Positions 35,790-43,306 of a stretch of 50,751 nt of DNA are shown in pieces. Under the pieces are notes generated by a model that saw nothing but the letters and a program-made list of their open reading frames with translations, had not been told where the DNA came from and did not search any database. Made by a program: the position numbers and the translations under genes. The number at the start of each line of letters is the position of its first letter. Positions within the stretch are counted from its first letter, which is position 1. The stretch covers positions 1-50,751 of the forward strand of contig CAJTVI010000012.1 of NCBI GenBank assembly GCA_910579545.1. The letters are read 5' to 3'. Source of the stretch: an uncultured Oscillospiraceae bacterium (GTDB lineage: Bacteria; Bacillota; Clostridia; Oscillospirales; Ruminococcaceae).

Positions 35790-37766
35790 ATGAACACAAA
35801 GGAACAGGTTTTTTCGGCCCATGGGTTTTTTGCGGCGCTGGTTACCTGCGGCACGGCGGTGGTGGGCAGCGGCGCGGCCGGCTACAACGCGGCCGACCGG
35901 CTTTGGCGGTACGGCCAGCGGGACATTTTGCTGGTAACCGAAAACCGGCTTGCCGGCACCAGCCGCAACACCGGCAGTGACAAGCAGACCTACTATAAAC
36001 TCACCCTCTCGGGCGACGAGCCGGACAGTGTGCGCGAGATGGCCCAAACCCTTTTTGACGGCCAGTGCGTGGACGGGGACGTGGCCCTGTGCGAGGCGGC
36101 GCTGTCGGCCCAGGGGTTTTTGCGGCTGGCCGAGCTGGGCGTGCCGTTCCCCCGCAACCGCTACGGAGAGTACATCGGCTATAAAACCGACCACGACCCC
36201 CGCCGCCGCGCCACCAGCGTTGGCCCCTACACCAGCCGCCAGATGACCGAGCGGCTGGAGGCCGCCGTGCTGGACGAGGGGGTGCCGATGCGGGACCACA
36301 CCCAGGTGATCCGGGTGCTCAGCGACGGCAGGCGGGTTTTGGGCCTGCTCTGTTTGGACACCGAGGCCCGGCAAGAGGAGCCTCACTTTGTGCTGATCCG
36401 CTGCAAAAACGTGGTGTGGGCCACCGGCGGGCCGGCCGGCATCTATGCCGACAGCGCCTACCCCGCCGGGCATTACGGAGCCACCGGCCTTGCGCTGGAG
36501 GCGGGTGTAAAGGGCCAAAACCTTACAGAATGGCAGTACGGCATCGCCTCGGTCAAGCCCCGCTGGAACGTTTCCGGCACCTATATGCAGGTGCTGCCGC
36601 GCCTTATTTCCCGCGGGCCGGAGGGTGACGAGCGGGAATTCCTCTTTGACTTTTTTGCCCAGCAGCCGCCGGAATGGGTGCTGAGCCGGCTCTTCCTCAA
36701 GGGGTACCAGTGGCCGTTTGACGTGCGCAAGGCCGCCGGCGGCAGCTCGGTCATCGACATCCTGGTCTATCTGGAAAGCTGCAAGGGCCGCAGGGTCTAT
36801 CTGGATTACCGCAAAAACCCCGCGGGGGGCCATTTTTCCTTTGAAAAGCTTGAGCCCGAGGCCCATGAGTACCTCAGCCGGGCGGGGGCCTGCTTTGGCA
36901 GCCCCATCGAGCGGCTGGCCCACATGAACGCCCCGGCGGTGGCCTTTTACCGGGACAAGGGGGTGGACCTTGCCGCCGAACCGCTGGAGGTGGCCCTCTG
37001 CGCCCAGCATAACAACGGCGGCCTTGCGGTAAACTGCTGGTGGCAGACCAATTTGGAGGGCTTTTTTGCGGCGGGCGAGGCGGCCGGCAGCCACGGCGTC
37101 TACCGCCCCGGCGGGGCGGCGCTCAACGCGGGGCAGGTGGGCAGTACCCGGGCGGCCCAGTACATTGCCGCCCGCCGGCCCGGCCTGCCCGGGGAGGACG
37201 GCCGGCCCGCCTTTGAGGCGGCCGCGGCGGACGCCCTCAAGGAGATGGGCGAACTGGCCCGGGCGGCCCTTTGCGGCATGGGCGGGGGCAATGCCCGCCA
37301 GCTTTGGGCCGGGGCCGGCCGCCGCATGAGCGAGTGCGGCGCGGCCTTCCGCGGGAAAGAGACCCTGCAAAGCTGTTTGGACGCCGCCCGCGCGGCGCTG
37401 GACGAACTGCCCCGCACGGTGCACGCCGCGTCGGCCGGCGAACTGCCCTGGGTCTACCGCCTGCGGGACACCCTGATCAGCCAGCAGGTCTACCTTGCCG
37501 CCATGCTGGACTACATCGCAGCCGGCGGCCGCAGCCGGGGCAGCGCCCTTTATACCGACCCGGCCGGCACAAAGCCCCTGGCCCAGCTGCCCGACGCCTT
37601 TTGCTGCCGGCTGGACGAGCAGGGCGGCCAGAGCCTGGTGCAGGAGGCGCTGTACGAAAACGGCGGCTGTACCTTCCAGTGGCGGCCGGTGCGGCCGCTG
37701 CCCGAGGAGGACGACTTTTTTGAGAACGTCTGGCGGGACTTCCGGCAGAACGGCAACGTTTATTGA
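35790..37766 (+). CDS. FAD-dependent oxidoreductase, fumarate reductase/succinate dehydrogenase flavoprotein-like
   Basis: A 658-residue flavoprotein. The FAD-binding motif GTAVVGSGAAGYNAA lies near residue 22, the ATGGPAGIYADS segment in the middle, and a second FAD block (GFFAAGEAAGSHGVYRPGGAALNAGQVGSTRAA) near residue 430, as in FrdA/AprA/L-aspartate-oxidase relatives. The substrate domain does not match known fumarate reductases closely. No Fe-S or membrane partner subunit is next to it, so its electron donor may be the flavin/Fe-S protein encoded downstream. It probably reduces or oxidises an unsaturated or hydroxy intermediate in this cluster. No terminator separates it from the SDR. 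Confidence 0.75.
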   Translation: MNTKEQVFSAHGFFAALVTCGTAVVGSGAAGYNAADRLWRYGQRDILLVTENRLAGTSRNTGSDKQTYYKLTLSGDEPDSVREMAQTLFDGQCVDGDVALCEAALSAQGFLRLAELGVPFPRNRYGEYIGYKTDHDPRRRATSVGPYTSRQMTERLEAAVLDEGVPMRDHTQVIRVLSDGRRVLGLLCLDTEARQEEPHFVLIRCKNVVWATGGPAGIYADSAYPAGHYGATGLALEAGVKGQNLTEWQYGIASVKPRWNVSGTYMQVLPRLISRGPEGDEREFLFDFFAQQPPEWVLSRLFLKGYQWPFDVRKAAGGSSVIDILVYLESCKGRRVYLDYRKNPAGGHFSFEKLEPEAHEYLSRAGACFGSPIERLAHMNAPAVAFYRDKGVDLAAEPLEVALCAQHNNGGLAVNCWWQTNLEGFFAAGEAAGSHGVYRPGGAALNAGQVGSTRAAQYIAARRPGLPGEDGRPAFEAAAADALKEMGELARAALCGMGGGNARQLWAGAGRRMSECGAAFRGKETLQSCLDAARAALDELPRTVHAASAGELPWVYRLRDTLISQQVYLAAMLDYIAAGGRSRGSALYTDPAGTKPLAQLPDAFCCRLDEQGGQSLVQEALYENGGCTFQWRPVRPLPEEDDFFENVWRDFRQNGNVY

Positions 37767-37857
37767 GGGGCGGTCTGCCCCCTTTTAAAAACTGCCGCTG
37801 GGCGGCAAAAGGACAAAACCTGGATCGCCGCATACACAAAAGAGGGGAGGGGGCGCG

Positions 37858-38550
37858 GTGCCCATTGGCATGATCACCTGCTGCCTGGGCGTATTGGCGG
37901 GCGGCTGGCTGGGCAGCGTTGGCCGCCGCTGGATCGACGAGGGGCTGCGCGGGCTTCTCCCCAGGCTGTTTGGGCTTACCGCCATCTGCAACGGCCTGCT
38001 CTCGGTGCTCAAGGCCGCCCAGATGCCCACGGTCACCCTTGCGGTGATCGCCGGGGGCTGGCTGGGCCATGCCCTGCATCTGGAGCGGGGGGTGGTGCGG
38101 GCGCTGGGCAGGGCGCTTGAGCGGGTGCCGCGGCCGGCCGGCTTTGATATGCAGCAGTATGTTACGGTGGTGGCGGTGTTCTGCGCCAGCGGCTTTGGGC
38201 TTTATTCGGTCATGGTCGAGAGCATCAGCGGCGACCGGGCGCAGATGTTCTCCAAGGCCATGATGGACCTGTTTGCCGCCATCATCTTTGGCAGCAGCCT
38301 GGGGGTCTCGGTCAGCCTGATCGCCATCCCGCAGGCGGCGGTGTTTACCCTGTTTTTCTTTCTGGCGCGGCTGCTCATGCCGGTCATGAGCGGCGATATG
38401 CTGGGCAATTTTATCGCCTGCGGCGGGGTGCTCACGGTGGCGGCCGGCATGCGGATGTCCGGCATCCGGGAATACCCGCTCATTGACATGCTGCCCGCTT
38501 TGGCGCTGGCGGTGCTGCTTACGCCGCTGCTGGCCCCGGTATTCGGATAG
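37858..38550 (+). CDS. DUF554 family membrane protein
   Basis: A 230-residue hydrophobic protein with about six membrane segments and the family's N-terminal pattern GMITCCLGVLAGGWLGS, Gly-rich central helices and LFGLTAICNGLLSVLKAA. The function of the family is unknown; transport has been suggested by topology only. The GTG at 37858 has GAGGGGAGGGGG just upstream; the ATG at 37870 is an alternative. It sits between two oxidoreductases of the cluster, which makes a transport role for a pathway compound conceivable. Confidence 0.78.
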   Translation: MPIGMITCCLGVLAGGWLGSVGRRWIDEGLRGLLPRLFGLTAICNGLLSVLKAAQMPTVTLAVIAGGWLGHALHLERGVVRALGRALERVPRPAGFDMQQYVTVVAVFCASGFGLYSVMVESISGDRAQMFSKAMMDLFAAIIFGSSLGVSVSLIAIPQAAVFTLFFFLARLLMPVMSGDMLGNFIACGGVLTVAAGMRMSGIREYPLIDMLPALALAVLLTPLLAPVFG

Positions 38551-38576
38551 CGATCGAAACAAAGGAGGAAACGGCA

Positions 38577-39932
38577 ATGCCGCACGAAAAATTCCATTAC
38601 CGCTCGCTGGAGGAGGTCAAGGCCACGGCCGCCGCGCTGGGCCTTTCGCTGCCCTTTGCGCAAGATACCCGCATCCTTGCCGCCCCCCTCACGGTGGGCG
38701 GGCGCAGTTTGCCCAACCGGCTGGGGGTGGCCCCCATGGAAGGGGCGGACTCTTTGCCGGACGGCTCCCCCTCCGAGTATACCGCCCGCCGGTATGTCAA
38801 CGAGGCCAAGGGCGGCAGCGCCCTGATCTGGTTTGAGGCCATCTCGATCGTGGAGGAGGGCCGCTCCTCCCAAACCCAGCTGCTGCTTACCCGGCAAAAC
38901 CTGCCCGAGTACCAGCGGCTCACCCAGGCGGTCAAGGAGGCGGGGCTCGCGGCCAACGGCTTTGCGCCCTATCTGGTTTTGCAGGCCAACCACAGCGGCC
39001 GCTACTCCAACCCCGGCAACAAGCCCGCCCCCATCATCGCCTACCGCCACCCCGAACTGGAGCAGTACCGGGCGGCGGACGATTCCTGTATTGCCAGCGA
39101 CGATTACCTCAAGGCGCTGGAAGAAAAATTTGGCGAGGCGGCCGCCCTGGCAAAGGAAGCCGGCTTTGACGCGGTGGACATCAAAAGCTGCCACGGCTAC
39201 CTGCTGGCCGAGCTTTCGTCGGCCTATACCCGGCCCGGGCCCTACGGCGGCAGCTACGAAAACCGCACCCGGCTGCTCAAAAACGGCATTCTGGCCGCAA
39301 AAGCGCAGGAGGACGCCAATTTCAAGGTCACCTGCCGCCTTGGCATCTACGACGGCTACGCCTGGCCCTGGGGCTTTGGGGTGCGGGAGGGCGGCGGGCA
39401 AACACCCGACCTTGCCGAGCCCATCCGGCTGGTGCAGGAACTGTACGACCAGTACGGCCTGCGCATGCTGGACCTGACCATGGGCAACCCCTACGCCACC
39501 ACCCATGTGACCCGCCCCTTTGACAAGGGCAAATACCAGCCGGACGAGCACCCCTTTGTGGGGCTTGACCGCATGATCCAGGGCATTGGGGCGGTAAAGC
39601 GGGCGGTGCCGGGGATGACCATTTACGGCTCGGCCCCCAGCTACCTGCGCCAGTATGCCGACCTGTTTACCGCCGGCGCCGTGGAGCAGGGGCTGTGCGA
39701 CGGCATGCTGTTTGGCCGCATGGCCTTTGCCGACCCGGACTTTGCCAACGAGATCGTGAAAACCGGCCGGATCGATCCGGGCCGGGTCTGCATGACCTGC
39801 GGCATGTGCGGCGATTTGATCCGCGCCCACAAGCCCACCGGCTGCGTGGTGCGGGACGCCGCGACCTTTATGCCCTTTTACAAGGAGTTTATCGAGATCA
39901 AAAAGACCCAGCCCGCCAACTTCAGGGGCTGA
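38577..39932 (+). CDS. Old-yellow-enzyme-like NAD(P)H:flavin oxidoreductase with Fe-S motif
   Basis: A 451-residue FMN TIM barrel of the OYE/2,4-dienoyl-CoA reductase group (RLGVAPMEGAD at the start, QANHSGRYS, DAVDIKSCHGYLLAEL, SPAYTRP-like SSAYTRPGPYGGSYENR). The C-terminal end holds a likely 4Fe-4S site, Cys405, Cys408, Cys411 and Cys423 (CMTCGMC...C). The large C-terminal FAD/NAD domain of dienoyl-CoA reductases is missing, so electrons must come from a partner, perhaps the flavoprotein two genes upstream. A carbon-carbon double-bond reductase is the likeliest activity. AAAGGAGG precedes the ATG. Confidence 0.8.
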   Translation: MPHEKFHYRSLEEVKATAAALGLSLPFAQDTRILAAPLTVGGRSLPNRLGVAPMEGADSLPDGSPSEYTARRYVNEAKGGSALIWFEAISIVEEGRSSQTQLLLTRQNLPEYQRLTQAVKEAGLAANGFAPYLVLQANHSGRYSNPGNKPAPIIAYRHPELEQYRAADDSCIASDDYLKALEEKFGEAAALAKEAGFDAVDIKSCHGYLLAELSSAYTRPGPYGGSYENRTRLLKNGILAAKAQEDANFKVTCRLGIYDGYAWPWGFGVREGGGQTPDLAEPIRLVQELYDQYGLRMLDLTMGNPYATTHVTRPFDKGKYQPDEHPFVGLDRMIQGIGAVKRAVPGMTIYGSAPSYLRQYADLFTAGAVEQGLCDGMLFGRMAFADPDFANEIVKTGRIDPGRVCMTCGMCGDLIRAHKPTGCVVRDAATFMPFYKEFIEIKKTQPANFRG

Positions 39933-39946
39933 GGGGGAAGCTTTTT

Positions 39947-40891
39947 ATGCAAACGATCGGGATCGATCTGGGCGGCACTAACATCAAGGCCGCCCTGGTG
40001 GGGGACGGGGGGCAAATCCTGCGCCAGATGAGCTGCCCCACCGCGCTGCCCCGCCCGGCCGAGGCCATCTGTGAGGACATTTTGGGCTTATGCGGGGAGC
40101 TGATCCGGCAGGCGGAAGGCCCGGTAATGGGTGTGGGCGTGGGCTGCCCCGGCACGGTGGACGCCGACGCGGGCATGGTGCTGTACGCCAACAACCTGGG
40201 CTGGGAGATGTTTCCCATCGGCCGCATTTTGCGCCAGCGGCTGGGGATGCCGGTGGCCCTTGCCAACGACGCCAACGCCGCCGCCTACGGTGAGGCGATG
40301 GCCGGCTGCGCCCAAGACGCGCAGAGCGCCGTGATCCTCACCCTGGGCACCGGGGTGGGCGGCGGGGTCATCCTGGACGGCCGGCTGCTCACCGGCTACA
40401 CCGGCGGCGCGGCCGAGCCGGGGCATATCATCATCCAGCAGGGGGGCGAGGCGTGCACCTGCGGCTGCCGCGGCTGCCTCGAGGCTTATGCCAGCGCCAC
40501 CGCCCTCATCCGACAGACCCGTCGGGCCATGCGGCAAAACCCCCGGAGCCTGATGCACGCCCTCACCGGGCAGGGGCCGGTCACCGGCCGCACCGCCTTT
40601 GACGCCGCCGCGGCGGGGGATGCGGCCGCGCAGCAGGTGGTGGATACCTACATCCAGTACCTTGCCGTGGGGGTGGCCAGCCTTATCAACCTCTTTTTCC
40701 CGCAGGTAGTGGGCCTGTCCGGCGGGGTGGCCAACCAGGGCGAGGCCCTGCTGGAGCCGTTGCGCCGGGCGGTGGAGCCGATGGTTTACGGCCACGCCTT
40801 CTCGCAAAAGCACACCCGCATTGTCGGGTGCAGCTTGGGGTACCAGGCGGGGCTGGTAGGCGCGGCCTTTTTGGCCCGGGGGCAGGCGTAG
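39947..40891 (+). CDS. ROK-family sugar kinase
   Basis: A 314-residue sugar kinase of the ROK family: phosphate-binding loop IGIDLGGTNIKAAL at the N-terminus, catalytic Asp in LANDANAAAYGE and the zinc site GH...CTCGCRGCLEAYAS. No DNA-binding domain is present, so it is a kinase and not a ROK repressor. It would phosphorylate the sugar or deoxy-sugar produced by the cluster; glucokinase is an alternative. GAGGGGGAAG precedes the ATG, 14 nt after the OYE-like gene, so both are co-transcribed. It is the last gene of the cluster. Confidence 0.87.
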   Translation: MQTIGIDLGGTNIKAALVGDGGQILRQMSCPTALPRPAEAICEDILGLCGELIRQAEGPVMGVGVGCPGTVDADAGMVLYANNLGWEMFPIGRILRQRLGMPVALANDANAAAYGEAMAGCAQDAQSAVILTLGTGVGGGVILDGRLLTGYTGGAAEPGHIIIQQGGEACTCGCRGCLEAYASATALIRQTRRAMRQNPRSLMHALTGQGPVTGRTAFDAAAAGDAAAQQVVDTYIQYLAVGVASLINLFFPQVVGLSGGVANQGEALLEPLRRAVEPMVYGHAFSQKHTRIVGCSLGYQAGLVGAAFLARGQA

Positions 40892-41021
40892 CGGCGTACC
40901 GCGCTGCCGCTTTTGGCGCAGCGTACCCCGGCGGCGCCCTGCCGGGGGCCGCGCGCGGCGGCGCCGGACGCCCATTTTTGCAAAACTGCGGCCAAACCGC
41001 CGTTTTGCAGCCTGTAAAGTC

Positions 41022-41050
41022 TTGACGCATCCTGCCGGTTGCGATAGGAT
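41022..41050 (+). promoter_or_regulatory. Promoter of the cysteine-synthase-like gene
   Basis: TTGACG at 41022-41027 and TAGGAT at 41045-41050, 17 bp apart, 24 nt before the start codon. Just upstream, CAAAAC-T-GCGG and CCGC-C-GTTTTG (40981-41007) form a hairpin that may end the preceding operon. Confidence 0.7.
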
Positions 41051-41074
41051 TAAAGCAGGAGGGGGTGCGGCCCT

Positions 41075-41971
41075 ATGCCGGTTCTTACAAACTATTACCA
41101 GCACCTGTACAACTGCCCGGTGGTGGAACTGCGCGGGTATACCACCCGGCATGAGCTGGGCGGCCAGATCCTGGCCTATCTCGACTTTGGCGGGGCCACC
41201 GGCAGCGCCAAGGACGGCCTGGCCGAGGGCATGCTGGCCCTTGCGGCCGAAAAAGGCCGGCTCCAGCCGGGCCAAACGGTGGTGGAGGCCAGCGCCGGCA
41301 CCTTTGCCAGCGCGCTTACGGTGGCGGCCCGCTCGGGCGGCCATCCGGTGATCCTGGCGGTTTCGGCCACCCTGCCCCAATCCCGGCAGGAGGCGCTGCG
41401 CCGGCTGGGGGCAAAGCTGGTGTTTTCGGGCGCGCTGTACGGCCGCAAGGGGGCCGAGGAACTGGCCGCCCAAACCGCCGAGGAGTGCGGCGGCTACTAT
41501 GTAAACTACTTTGCCAACGACGATAACCCCGAATACCACCGCAGGGTCACCGGCCCGGCCATCCTGCAGCAGACCGACGCCAACATCGACGCCATTGTGG
41601 CGGGGGTGGGCAGCGGCGGCACCATTACCGGGGTGGGCGAGCATGTCAAGGCCTGGCACAACCACATCCGCATGGTGGCGGTGGAGCCCTACGAGAGCCA
41701 GGCCATCGGCGGCGGCTTTATTGGGCGGCACGCCATCCCGGGGCTTGGCGCGGGCTTTGTGCCGGAAAACTACAACCCCTACATTGTGGATACCCTCATG
41801 GCTGTGCCCAGCGGCGAGGCCCAGCGGGCCGCCCGCGAGGTGTTGCGGGCCGACGGGGTGCCCGCCTGCGTCAGCGCAGGGGCGGCCCTCTACGCCGCGC
41901 GCCAGCTGCTGGAAAAGGGCAAGGCCAAGCGGGCGCTCTGCATTTTCAGCGGCCGGACGGTTTACGAGTAA
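41075..41971 (+). CDS. Divergent cysteine-synthase-like PLP enzyme
   Basis: A 298-residue fold-type II PLP protein. The Schiff-base lysine is Lys46 in GSAKDGLAEG (CysK has GGSVKDR), the substrate loop reads EASAGTFASAL in place of TSGNTG, and the phosphate-binding loop is GVGSGGTITG. These changes in the substrate loop suggest a substrate other than O-acetylserine. Beta-replacement with another nucleophile or a lyase activity is possible. It is transcribed alone from its own promoter. GGAGGGGG precedes the ATG at 41075. Confidence 0.75.
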   Translation: MPVLTNYYQHLYNCPVVELRGYTTRHELGGQILAYLDFGGATGSAKDGLAEGMLALAAEKGRLQPGQTVVEASAGTFASALTVAARSGGHPVILAVSATLPQSRQEALRRLGAKLVFSGALYGRKGAEELAAQTAEECGGYYVNYFANDDNPEYHRRVTGPAILQQTDANIDAIVAGVGSGGTITGVGEHVKAWHNHIRMVAVEPYESQAIGGGFIGRHAIPGLGAGFVPENYNPYIVDTLMAVPSGEAQRAAREVLRADGVPACVSAGAALYAARQLLEKGKAKRALCIFSGRTVYE

Positions 41972-42083
41972 GCGGCCCGCCGGCGGGAATCGCAAAGGGC
42001 TCACGTTCGGGTGCTTCCGGGCAGCCTGCGTTGATGCCGCAAAAAAACAACCTTTGTTCGTTAAATACTAAAAAACAGTAAGG

Positions 42084-42136
42084 ATCAGCAAAGGCCCCAA
42101 ACCGGAGTGTTTTGGGCCTTTGCTGATTTTTTATTT
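42084..42136 (+). terminator. Terminator after the cysteine-synthase-like gene
   Basis: A perfect 14-bp stem, ATCAGCAAAGGCCC at 42084-42097 against GGGCCTTTGCTGAT at 42114-42127, followed by TTTTTTATTT. Confidence 0.9.
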
Positions 42137-42155
42137 GCGGCGGGCGCCCGCCCTG

Positions 42156-42184
42156 TTGACAATTAAGTGCATAAATATTATATT
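42156..42184 (+). promoter_or_regulatory. Strong promoter of the GntR/ABC gene pair
   Basis: A perfect TTGACA at 42156-42161 and TATATT at 42179-42184 with a 17-bp spacer in an AT-rich patch, 38 nt before the TTG start of the regulator. YtrA-type regulators usually bind their own promoter here. Confidence 0.85.
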
Positions 42185-42222
42185 GTGTATGTTGATGCAT
42201 CACATTAAAAGGAGGATGGGAT

Positions 42223-42597
42223 TTGAAGATACTGATTTCAAATACTTCCGACACGCCGCTCTACCAGCAGATCAAGGACCAGCTCAAGGAGGCCATCCTC
42301 AGGGAAGAACTGCGGGAGGGCGACCCGCTGCCCTCCATCCGCGCGTTTGCCAACGATTTAAAGGTCAGTGTGCTGACGATCCGGCGGGTGTACGAGGAAC
42401 TGGAGCAGGAGGGCTTTGTTTGCAGCCAGGTGGGCATCGGCACCTCGGTGACCGCCGGCAACCTGGAACTGCTGCGGGATTCAAAGCGCCGGCTGGTCGA
42501 GGCGAAAATGCTGGATATGATAAAGGCGGCAAAAACCCTGAAAATCAGCAAAGAGGAACTGAACGAAATGATGGATATCTTGTATGAGGGAGATTGA
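42223..42597 (+). CDS. GntR-family regulator, YtrA subfamily
   Basis: A 124-residue regulator made of a winged helix (PLYQQIKDQLKEAILREELREGDPLPSIRAFANDL and the recognition helix VLTIRRVYEELEQEGF) and a short C-terminal dimer helix, the layout of YtrA. These control nearby ABC exporter genes in response to cell-envelope stress. The start is TTG at 42223 with AAAAGGAGG about 8 nt upstream. The following ABC ATPase gene begins 2 nt after its stop but is truncated, so its natural target is damaged. Confidence 0.88.
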   Translation: MKILISNTSDTPLYQQIKDQLKEAILREELREGDPLPSIRAFANDLKVSVLTIRRVYEELEQEGFVCSQVGIGTSVTAGNLELLRDSKRRLVEAKMLDMIKAAKTLKISKEELNEMMDILYEGD

Positions 42598-42598
42598 T

Positions 42599-43306
42599 AT
42601 GAACAATATCCTGGAGGTGTCCGGCCTGCGCAAAAGCTGCGGCAATTTTGCGCTGAAGGACCTTGCCTTTTGCCTGCCGGAGGGCTGCATTACAGGCTTT
42701 ATCGGCACCAACGGCGCGGGCAAAACCACCACCCTGCGGACGCTTTTGCGCCTTGCAAACAAGGAGGCCGGCGAGGTCCGGTTTTTTGGGCTGGACATGG
42801 AAAAAAACGAAAAGCAGATCAAAAACCGGCTGGGCGTTGTGCTGGACGATGGGTGTTTTTATGAGGAGCTTTCGCTGGCGGAGATGAAAAGCATCCTTGC
42901 GCCTGCCTATACCGCATGGTCCGAGCGGGATTTTGGACGGTATGTGGAGATGTTCCGCCTTGACCCGGGGCAAAAGATCCACACGCTTTCCAAGGGCATG
43001 CGGATGAAGTACGCGCTGGCCTTGGCCCTTTCGCACGAGGCCGAACTGCTGATCATGGACGAGCCCACCAGCGGCCTTGACCCTTTGGTGAGGAGCCAGC
43101 TTTTAGACACCCTGGCGGACTACATGAACAAGGGCGGCAGGGCCCGCCTTGTATCCAAAAGGTACAAGGCGGGCCCTGCCGTTTGTGCTCTAAAAATGCA
43201 GCCGCCAGACCGGTGCGAAAAAGACGCGCCGGCGCGGGAAGCTGAACCGCTGCCGTTTTGCCCGCTCAGTAGCCGAACACCTCTTTGGCCTCGGCCATGT
43301 TTTTGA
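42599..43306 (+). pseudogene. ABC transporter ATPase (YtrB-like), 3'-truncated
   Basis: The first about 180 residues are a normal ABC ATPase: Walker A GTNGAGKTT, Q-loop region, signature LSKGMRMKYALAL and Walker B LLIMDEPTSGLD. Family similarity stops after LLDTLADYMNKGG at about 43140, just before the H-loop histidine should appear. The frame then runs through unrelated sequence and ends at 43306, overlapping the 3' end of the opposite-strand aldo/keto reductase by 41 nt. The break coincides with a 19-bp inverted repeat. Membrane-subunit genes that should follow are missing. The product cannot be a working ATPase. Confidence 0.8.
43135..43181. repeat. 19-bp perfect inverted repeat at the ABC truncation point
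   Basis: CGGCAGGGCCCGCCTTGTA at 43135-43153 is exactly complementary to 43163-43181, with a 9-nt loop. The left arm begins within ABC-coding sequence. Neither strand has a T-run after the stem, so it is a poor terminator for either converging gene; a recombination scar or small repeat element is as likely. Confidence 0.75.

Noticed and set aside
34878..37424. Minus-strand open frame of 848 codons under the SDR and flavoprotein genes
   Set aside because: It is composition-driven shadow coding. The plus-strand proteins carry clear motifs and ribosome binding sites; the minus frame carries neither.
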